64,000 nucleotides of DNA from Rhodocyclales bacterium (GTDB taxonomy: Bacteria > Pseudomonadota > Gammaproteobacteria > Burkholderiales > Rhodocyclaceae): NCBI GenBank assembly GCA_028292485.1, contig JAQGMG010000039.1, positions 62,001 through 126,000 of the forward strand. Reading direction: 5' to 3'. The position numbers were made by a program, and so were the translations under genes. How positions within the stretch are numbered: the stretch's first letter is position 1; each line of letters starts with the position of its first letter. Of the stretch, positions 58,197 to 64,000 are shown in pieces. The notes under the pieces are model-generated. The model did not search any database. It saw nothing but the letters and a program-made list of their open reading frames with translations, and had not been told where the DNA came from.

Positions 58197-58577
58197 TCAA
58201 TGCAGCACGCGTGGCCCGGTCAGCATGAATTCCGGGATGTCTGCATTGAAATCCGTGCCGTCTTCGGCAGTCATCTGGTATGCCCCGCGCATGGTGCCTA
58301 CCGGCGTCGCAATCGAGCAACCACTGGTGTATTCGAACGATTCGCCAGGGGCGATGAGAGGCTGCTCGCCGATCACGCCGACGCCGCGTACTTCCTGTAC
58401 CCTGCCTTCCGCATCGGTGATCAGCCAGTGGCGGCTGATCAGCTTGGCCGGGACCTGGCCCTGGTTCTCGATACGGATCTGGTAGGCGAAAACAAAGCGA
58501 CCTTCCTCGGGAGAGGACTGTTCCGCGATGAATTCCGCCGAGCTTTCGACGTGGATGAGATACTTGCTCTTGTTCAT
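58197..58577 (-). CDS. apaG: ApaG (CorD) protein
   Basis: 126 residues, immunoglobulin-like DUF525 domain: FAYQIRIENQGQVPAKLISRHWLITDAEGRVQEVRGVGVIGEQPLIAPGE and TSGCSIATPVGTMRGAYQM are family hallmarks. Biochemical role is unclear (linked to Co2+ resistance and Mg2+ efflux in old genetics). Start MNKSKYLIHVES at 58577. Divergent from rpe, the arrangement found in Burkholderiales. Confidence 0.93.
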   Translation of the reverse strand: MNKSKYLIHVESSAEFIAEQSSPEEGRFVFAYQIRIENQGQVPAKLISRHWLITDAEGRVQEVRGVGVIGEQPLIAPGESFEYTSGCSIATPVGTMRGAYQMTAEDGTDFNADIPEFMLTGPRVLH

Positions 58578-58749
58578 TGTTGCTTCGGGTTCGTTGGACG
58601 TGTTCAGGCCACTATTGGAACGCAAGCAGACCGGTGCCGCCCGGCAACATGTCACGCTTGTGTGACTTAGTTTGGGCTTTTGCGAAAAATGACAAGGCCT
58701 GCCGAAACTGCCGTTTTGCCTTTGCCCCAGGATTCGTTTGAGGATTTGC

Positions 58750-59448
58750 ATGATGTCTGCGCCCCAATACCGCATTGCCCCCAGCCTGCTTTCCGCTGAC
58801 TTCGCGCGGCTCGGCGAGGAAGTGAATCATGTCATCGCCGCCGGCGCCGACTGGCTGCATTTCGACGTGATGGACAATCACTATGTCCCCAATCTGACCA
58901 TCGGCCCACTGGTCTGCCAGGCAATTCGCCCGCTGACCGCGGCGCCCATCGATGTGCACCTGATGGTCGAGCCGGTCGATGCGCTGGTGCCGATGTTCGC
59001 CAAGGCGGGTGCCAACATCATCACCTTTCACCCTGAAGCGTCGCGCCACGTGGACCGCACATTGCAGCTGATCCGCGAGCAGGGTTGCCAGGCCGGTCTG
59101 GTGTTCAACCCCGCGACGCCACTCGATTGGCTCGATCACCTCATGGACAAGATCGATCTGATCATGCTGATGTCGGTCAATCCAGGCTTTGGTGGCCAGA
59201 GCTTCATTCCTTCAACATTGCCGAAGCTGCGCCAGGCGCGCGCCAGGCTCGATGCCTATGAACGCGACAACGGTAGGCGCATCCTGCTGGAGGTCGATGG
59301 TGGCGTGAAGGTCGACAATATCGCCGAGATTGCGCGTGCCGGTGCTGACACCTTCGTGGCGGGCTCCGCCGTGTTCGGTGCGGCAAGCAAGACAGACGCC
59401 AATCGCTATGACTCTGTCATTGCAGCAATGCGCGAGGCTCTGGTCTGA
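58750..59448 (+). CDS. rpe: ribulose-phosphate 3-epimerase
   Basis: 232 residues, TIM barrel of the pentose phosphate pathway. [36 protein letters not shown] (metal His/Asp), [25 protein letters not shown] and [11 protein letters not shown] are all present. ATG 58750 (or the adjacent 58753) follows TGAGGA. Its TGA overlaps the gph CTG start. Confidence 0.96.
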   Translation: MMSAPQYRIAPSLLSADFARLGEEVNHVIAAGADWLHFDVMDNHYVPNLTIGPLVCQAIRPLTAAPIDVHLMVEPVDALVPMFAKAGANIITFHPEASRHVDRTLQLIREQGCQAGLVFNPATPLDWLDHLMDKIDLIMLMSVNPGFGGQSFIPSTLPKLRQARARLDAYERDNGRRILLEVDGGVKVDNIAEIARAGADTFVAGSAVFGAASKTDANRYDSVIAAMREALV

Positions 59449-60152
59449 CACCTATCGATTGGGCCGTTCCCACCTTCCAGAACATCGAAGCAATTCTGTT
59501 CGATCTCGACGGCACGCTCGTCGATGCCTTGCCGGATCTGGGCGAAGCCACGCGCCGCATGCTGCTTGAATTGAATGAACCCACACGCTCTGACGAGGAG
59601 GTGGCGCGCTTCATCGGCAAGGGCATCGGGGTGCTGGTCGAACGGGCACTCAATGAAGGCCGCCGCCCGCACGATGAAGCTGAATGCGCGCACGCGCTCG
59701 CCAGCTTCAAACGGCACTATGCCGCCGTGAATGGCGCACAGGCCATGCTCTACCCGTTCGTGCGCGCCACGCTTTCTGTATTGCATGAGCGCGGCATACG
59801 TTGTGCCTGCGTAACCAACAAGGCCAGCGAATTCACGCTGCCTCTGCTCGCCGGTCTGGGCATCGCGCATTTCTTTAGCGTAGTCGTCAGCGGCGATACC
59901 GTGCTGCAAAAAAAACCCGAGCCGGAGCCCTTGCTGCATGCCTGTGAAGCGCTTGGTGTGTCGCCAGCCCATGTCCTGATGGTGGGTGATTCGGCCAATG
60001 ACGCGCTGGCCGGACGCCGCGCGGGTATTCCGGTACTGCTGGTGCGCTATGGTTACAGCGAGGGGGAGGCCGTGGACAGCATAGATTGCGACGGGTTACT
60101 ATCTTCGTTCGCCGCATTGCTCTCCTTCGTGTCACATGAAGGCATCAGCTGA
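59445..60152 (+). CDS. gph: phosphoglycolate phosphatase, probable CTG start
   Basis: 235 residues from CTG 59445. HAD motif [11 protein letters not shown] near residues 17-26, motif II CVTNKAS, and motif [13 protein letters not shown] and [19 protein letters not shown]. It dephosphorylates 2-phosphoglycolate. No ATG, GTG or TTG occurs in frame between the upstream stop (59409) and TTG 59529, which lies after motif I and would destroy the enzyme. CTG 59445 overlaps the rpe stop as CTGA and has GAGG seven bases upstream, matching the NTGA pattern of this genome. Confidence 0.88.
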   Translation: MTPIDWAVPTFQNIEAILFDLDGTLVDALPDLGEATRRMLLELNEPTRSDEEVARFIGKGIGVLVERALNEGRRPHDEAECAHALASFKRHYAAVNGAQAMLYPFVRATLSVLHERGIRCACVTNKASEFTLPLLAGLGIAHFFSVVVSGDTVLQKKPEPEPLLHACEALGVSPAHVLMVGDSANDALAGRRAGIPVLLVRYGYSEGEAVDSIDCDGLLSSFAALLSFVSHEGIS

Positions 60153-60174
60153 AGCGGTAGTGACATCAGCCACC

Positions 60175-60282
60175 ATGACGACTCAGAGCCGCATCCTCGA
60201 GAAAGGAAACTGCCCGCACTGTGCGACCCAGCAAGACTGGTTGCGCAACGGGAGTTCGTGGCGTGTGCCTTACATAGATTAA
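60175..60282 (+). CDS. possible leader peptide ORF before trpE
   Basis: 35 codons with Trp at 22 and 29 (QQDWLRNGSSWRVPYID) and a CPHC. A 7-bp inverted repeat GCGTGTG/CACACGC (60261-60267, 60286-60292) begins within the second Trp codon and spans the stop. It sits 72 bases before trpE. No good Shine-Dalgarno and no T-run terminator are seen, so this is a weak candidate for attenuation control. Confidence 0.25.
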   Translation: MTTQSRILEKGNCPHCATQQDWLRNGSSWRVPYID

Positions 60283-60354
60283 GCACACACGCTCGGGTCG
60301 TCTCGCATGGCGAACGGCCGAACATCGAAGAACACGCTGCATCCCGGAGTCATC

Positions 60355-61842
60355 ATGACCGAAGCCGAATCCAGGGCCGAATTCCTGGCGCTTGCCGCGC
60401 AGGGCTATAACCGCATTCCCCTGACGCTGGACACCTTTGCCGATCTCGACACGCCGCTGTCGATCTATCTCAAGCTCGCCAACGAAGCCAACACCTACCT
60501 GCTCGAATCCGTGCAGGGCGGCGAGCGTTTCGGGCGCTATTCCATCATCGGCCTGCCGTCGAAGACGCTGCTGCGCGCCAGCGGCTTCAAGACAGAAATC
60601 GTCACCGACGGCCGCGTCGTCGAAACCGCCGATGGCAATCCGCTCGACTTCATCGCCGAATACCAGAAGCGTTTCAAGGTCGCGCTGAATCCTGGCCTGC
60701 CGCGTTTCTGTGGCGGCCTCGCCGGCTATTTCGGTTACGACGCCGTGCGCTACATCGAGCCCAAGCTGGCGGCGACGCAAATGCCCGGCGGACTCGATAC
60801 GCCCGACATCCTGCTGCTGCAAACCGAAGAGCTGGTCGTCATCGACAACCTCAAGGGCCGGTTGAGCTTCATCGTCTACGCCGATCCGACGCAGCCCGAG
60901 GCCTACGACAAGGCCCGGCGTCGCTTGCACGCACTGCGCGAAGCGCTCAAGACCAGCGTGACTGCGCCCGTCGTTCATCGCAGCGAATCGCACCCCATCG
61001 AACGCAAGTTCGCCAAGGACGATTACATCGCGGCAGTGCTCAAGGCCAAGGAATACATCGCTGGTGGCGACATGATGCAGGTGCAGGTCGGTCAGCGTCT
61101 TTCCAAGCGCTTCACCGAATCGCCGCTCAGCCTGTACCGCGCGCTGCGCACGCTCAATCCCTCGCCGTACATGTACTTCTACAACCTCGGCGACTTCCAT
61201 ATCGTCGGCGCATCGCCGGAGATTCTGGTGCGCCAGGAGACGACGCCGGAAGGCCAGAAAATCACCATCCGCCCGTTGGCCGGCACGCGTCCGCGCGGCG
61301 CCACGCCTGAACTCGACAAGGCCGCCGAAGTCGAACTGCTCGTCGACCCGAAGGAACGTGCCGAGCACCTGATGCTGATCGACCTCGCGCGCAACGACAT
61401 TGGTCGCATTGCCAGGACGGGTAGCGTCAAGGTAACCGACGCATTCGTGGTCGAGCGTTACTCGCACGTCATGCACATCGTCAGCAACGTAGAAGGCATC
61501 CTGAAAGACGGCATGACCAGCCTCGACGTGCTGCGAGCTACATTTCCGGCGGGCACGCTGACCGGTGCCCCAAAGGTGCGCGCGATGGAAATCATCGACG
61601 AACTGGAACCGGTCAAACGCGGCATCTACGGCGGCGCCTGTGGCTACCTGAGTTATGGCGGTGACATGGACGTGGCCATCGCCATCCGTACCGGCATCAT
61701 CAAGGACCAGACGCTCTACGTGCAGGCCGCTGCAGGTGTCGTCGCTGACTCCGTGCCGGAACTGGAGTGGAAAGAAACCGAAGCAAAAGCCCGTGCCATG
61801 CTGCGTGCCGCCGAGCTGGTGGAAGAAGGGTTTGAGGGCTGA
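60355..61842 (+). CDS. trpE: anthranilate synthase component I
   Basis: 495 residues. Makes anthranilate from chorismate with TrpG-supplied ammonia. Feedback motif LLESVQGGERFGRYS near residues 44-58, IRPLAGTRPRG, LIDLARNDIGRI and AGTLTGAPKVRAMEII are diagnostic. ATG 60355 has GGAG upstream; the longer frame from 60307 lacks support. Starts the trpE-G-D operon. Confidence 0.97.
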   Translation: MTEAESRAEFLALAAQGYNRIPLTLDTFADLDTPLSIYLKLANEANTYLLESVQGGERFGRYSIIGLPSKTLLRASGFKTEIVTDGRVVETADGNPLDFIAEYQKRFKVALNPGLPRFCGGLAGYFGYDAVRYIEPKLAATQMPGGLDTPDILLLQTEELVVIDNLKGRLSFIVYADPTQPEAYDKARRRLHALREALKTSVTAPVVHRSESHPIERKFAKDDYIAAVLKAKEYIAGGDMMQVQVGQRLSKRFTESPLSLYRALRTLNPSPYMYFYNLGDFHIVGASPEILVRQETTPEGQKITIRPLAGTRPRGATPELDKAAEVELLVDPKERAEHLMLIDLARNDIGRIARTGSVKVTDAFVVERYSHVMHIVSNVEGILKDGMTSLDVLRATFPAGTLTGAPKVRAMEIIDELEPVKRGIYGGACGYLSYGGDMDVAIAIRTGIIKDQTLYVQAAAGVVADSVPELEWKETEAKARAMLRAAELVEEGFEG

Positions 61843-61845
61843 ATC

Positions 61846-62415
61846 ATGTTACTGATGATCGACAACTACGACAGCTTCACTTACAACCTCGTGCAATATT
61901 TCGGCGAACTGGGTGCCGACGTGCGCGTGTACCGGAACGATCAGATCACCATCGAAGAGATCGAAAAACTCGCGCCGGAAAAGATCGTGATTTCTCCCGG
62001 CCCGTGTTCGCCTGCCGAAGCGGGCATCTCGGTGGCAACGATCAAGCACTTCGCTGGCAAGTTGCCGATTCTCGGTGTATGCCTAGGGCATCAAAGCATC
62101 GGTGCCGCTTTCGGCGGCAAGATCGTGCGTGCGCAGCAACTCATGCATGGCAAGACTTCGCCGATCCAGCATTCCGACGTTGGCGTCTTCCACGGTTTGC
62201 CACAGCCTTTTACCGCGACCCGTTACCACTCGCTGGCGATCGAGCGTGAATCCTGCCCGGATTGCCTGGAGATCACGGCGTGGACCGAAGACGGCGAGAT
62301 CATGGGTGTGCGCCACAAGACCCTGGCCATCGAAGGCGTGCAGTTCCATCCCGAGTCCATCCTTACCGAGGGCGGGCATCACATGTTGAAGAACTTCCTG
62401 CAATCTGGAGGCTGA
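61846..62415 (+). CDS. trpG: anthranilate synthase glutamine amidotransferase
   Basis: 189 residues, class I amidotransferase: [19 protein letters not shown], nucleophile Cys in [10 protein letters not shown], and catalytic His/Glu in [17 protein letters not shown]. Follows trpE by 3 bases. Confidence 0.96.
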   Translation: MLLMIDNYDSFTYNLVQYFGELGADVRVYRNDQITIEEIEKLAPEKIVISPGPCSPAEAGISVATIKHFAGKLPILGVCLGHQSIGAAFGGKIVRAQQLMHGKTSPIQHSDVGVFHGLPQPFTATRYHSLAIERESCPDCLEITAWTEDGEIMGVRHKTLAIEGVQFHPESILTEGGHHMLKNFLQSGG

Positions 62416-62418
62416 GCC

Positions 62419-62685
62419 ATGCCTGTAATTTCGATGTTCTACGGCATCATCATCCGCATGTACTTGCTCGACAATCAGCACCATAATTTGCCGCATTTAC
62501 ATGCGCGGTACGCCGAATTCGAGGCCTCCATCGGCATTGCCGAGGGCGAGGTACTTGCAGGAGACTTACCGCGCAAGCAACTACGCCTGGTGCAGGCATG
62601 GATCGAGTTGCACCGGGACGAATTAGTGGCTGACTGGGATCTCGCGGCGAGCGGTGAGCTGCCCTACAAGATCGATCCTCTGTGA
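62419..62685 (+). CDS. DUF4160 domain protein
   Basis: 88 residues: MPVISMFYGIIIRMYLLDNQHHNLPHLHARYAEFEASIGI is the DUF4160 pattern, with the HLH-type His pair. Starts 3 bases after trpG and is followed 7 bases later by a DUF2442 gene, its standard partner. The pair is common in bacteria and has been suggested as toxin-antitoxin-like; function is unproven. It interrupts the trp operon. Confidence 0.88.
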   Translation: MPVISMFYGIIIRMYLLDNQHHNLPHLHARYAEFEASIGIAEGEVLAGDLPRKQLRLVQAWIELHRDELVADWDLAASGELPYKIDPL

Positions 62686-62692
62686 GGTGAAT

Positions 62693-62956
62693 ATGTATTG
62701 GGACGTCAAACTGGTGAAACCGCTTGCTGACTACTGCCTGTATGTGGAGCTTGAAGATGGCAGTTGTGGCGAGTTCGATTTAAAGCCCTATCTGGATCAT
62801 GGCGTTTTTCGTGAACTGCGCGATGTGAAGTACTTCAATCAGGTTGGTGTGATGCTTGGTGCATTGACCTGGCCGCATGAGCAAGACGTCGCGCCGGAAA
62901 CACTCATCGCCGGTTTACGGCGTACCGCTGCAGCGACAGGCAATGCATCAGCTTGA
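62693..62956 (+). CDS. DUF2442 domain protein
   Basis: 87 residues: the DUF2442 pattern (VELEDGSCGEFDLKPYLDHGVFRELRDVKYFNQVGVMLGALTWPHEQDVAPETL). ATG 62693 is seven bases after the DUF4160 stop. Usually paired with DUF4160. A 40-base gap leads to trpD. Confidence 0.87.
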   Translation: MYWDVKLVKPLADYCLYVELEDGSCGEFDLKPYLDHGVFRELRDVKYFNQVGVMLGALTWPHEQDVAPETLIAGLRRTAAATGNASA

Positions 62957-62996
62957 TTTCTACGAAACACATTGTCATTTCCATAAAGGCGCCTAA

Positions 62997-64000
62997 ATGA
63001 CCCCCCATGCCGCCCTGCAACGTGTCATCGAGCATCGCGAAATTTTCCACGACGAGATGGTGTCGTTGATGCGCCAGATCATGTCGGGCGAAGTGTCGCC
63101 AGTGCTGATCGCGGCGATTCTCACCGGCTTGCGTGTGAAGAAGGAAACGATCGGCGAGATTGCTGCCGCGGCTTCCGTGATGCGCGAGCTGTCGACCAAG
63201 GTGCTGGTGGCCGATCCGCTTACCCTGGTCGATACCTGTGGTACCGGCGGCGACGGTTCGCACACCTTCAATATTTCGACGGCATCGATGTTCGTTGCTG
63301 CTGCAGCGGGTGCGAAGGTGGCCAAGCATGGCGGCCGTGCTTCGTCTTCGTTGTCCGGGTCGGCAGATGTGCTGGAAGCGCTCGGCGCAAAGATCGCTTT
63401 GTCACCAGAACAGGTTGGCTTGTGCATTGATGAAGTTGGCATAGGTTTCATGTTCGCGCCGAATCACCACAGTTCGATGAAGCATGCCGCGCCGGTGCGC
63501 AAGGAACTCGGCGTGCGTACGATGTTCAATATCCTCGGACCGTTGACCAACCCGGCTGGCGCGGCGAATCAGTTGATGGGCGTTTTCCACGCCGATCTCG
63601 TAGGCATCCAGGTGCGCGTATTGCAGCGCCTGGGTTCGCGCAATGTGATGATCGTGCATGGCATGGATGGACTCGACGAGTTGTCGATCTCGGCACCGAC
63701 GCTGGTGGGCGAGTTGCGAGACGGCGAGGTGCATGAATATCGCATCAGCCCGGAAGATGTCGGCTTGCCGATGCACGGCGCGTCTGCATTGAAAGTGGCA
63801 AGTATCGAAGCGTCGCGCGCCATGCTGCTTGCGGCTCTTGATGGCAGCAATGCTGCGGCGCGCGACATTGTGGCCTTCAATGCGGGAGCCAGCCTGTATG
63901 TGAGCGGCGTAGCAGACAGTCTCAAGGCTGGTGTTACGCGCGCACTGGCTGCGATTGCTGACGGCGCAGCACGCGCGAAGCTCGATGCATTCGTGGCGCA
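62997..64000 (+). CDS. trpD: anthranilate phosphoribosyltransferase, 3' partial
   Basis: 334 residues visible, open to the window edge. PRPP motif [38 protein letters not shown] near residues 81-118, and [31 protein letters not shown] are diagnostic. ATG 62997; transfers phosphoribose to anthranilate. Third gene of the trp operon after the DUF4160/DUF2442 pair. Confidence 0.95.
   Translation, partial: MTPHAALQRVIEHREIFHDEMVSLMRQIMSGEVSPVLIAAILTGLRVKKETIGEIAAAASVMRELSTKVLVADPLTLVDTCGTGGDGSHTFNISTASMFVAAAAGAKVAKHGGRASSSLSGSADVLEALGAKIALSPEQVGLCIDEVGIGFMFAPNHHSSMKHAAPVRKELGVRTMFNILGPLTNPAGAANQLMGVFHADLVGIQVRVLQRLGSRNVMIVHGMDGLDELSISAPTLVGELRDGEVHEYRISPEDVGLPMHGASALKVASIEASRAMLLAALDGSNAAARDIVAFNAGASLYVSGVADSLKAGVTRALAAIADGAARAKLDAFVA

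Noticed and set aside
60166-61476. 436-codon reverse-strand open frame
   Set aside because: Antisense to trpE; composition typical of a shadow frame.

Overview
The window is about 60% GC and looks like a betaproteobacterial chromosome, most likely Burkholderiales or a close relative. The evidence is a complete mraZ-to-ftsZ division and cell-wall cluster followed by lpxC, a DUF721 gene, secA, kup and argJ; the order apaG / rpe-gph-trpE-trpG-trpD; and many four-base NTGA start/stop overlaps. No tRNA, insertion sequence, prophage or CRISPR array was seen. Genus cannot be fixed from this sequence alone.

Region by region. (1) 1-5023: a flavoprotein / DUF1365 / cyclopropane-type methyltransferase operon for lipid modification, then a LuxR-type response regulator with a sensor kinase whose ATP-binding motifs look degraded. 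(2) 5041-7334, minus strand: a BON lipoprotein, a SIS-domain protein and type 2 argC. (3) 7547-10058: a four-gene bufferin-type RiPP locus with a Cys-rich exported precursor, a DUF692/MNIO enzyme, a DUF2063 partner and a DoxX membrane protein; an intrinsic terminator lies between precursor and enzyme. (4) 10176-15479: divergent kduD/kduI, an exported HIRAN protein, yraN and rsmI diverging from one CATG, pyrC and a lipoprotein. (5) 15535-15970: RNase P RNA. (6) 16160-35346: the dcw cluster with a four-repeat MraZ operator, an uncharacterised 76-codon ORF coupled to murG and murC, and a terminator after ftsZ; then lpxC. (7) 35454-44550: DUF721 gene, secA, kup, an HDOD-GAF protein, argJ and a ygjV-like gene between two 100-nt palindromic elements. 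(8) 44750-58132: an MSHA-type pilus locus in permuted order (E, G, prepilin, C, D, O, P, then I, PilN-like, J, K, L, M, N). (9) 58197-64000: apaG, rpe, gph (probable CTG start), trpE, trpG, a DUF4160/DUF2442 pair, and trpD running off the end.

The most interesting items are the bufferin locus and its internal terminator; the paired 100-nt elements at 43854 and 44634, whose cores match while their stems differ yet stay self-complementary; short (mostly 12-nt) tandem repeats directly after stop codons of several unrelated genes; the small ORF between murG and murC; and the CTG start of gph. REP-like palindromes of several families fill many gene gaps.
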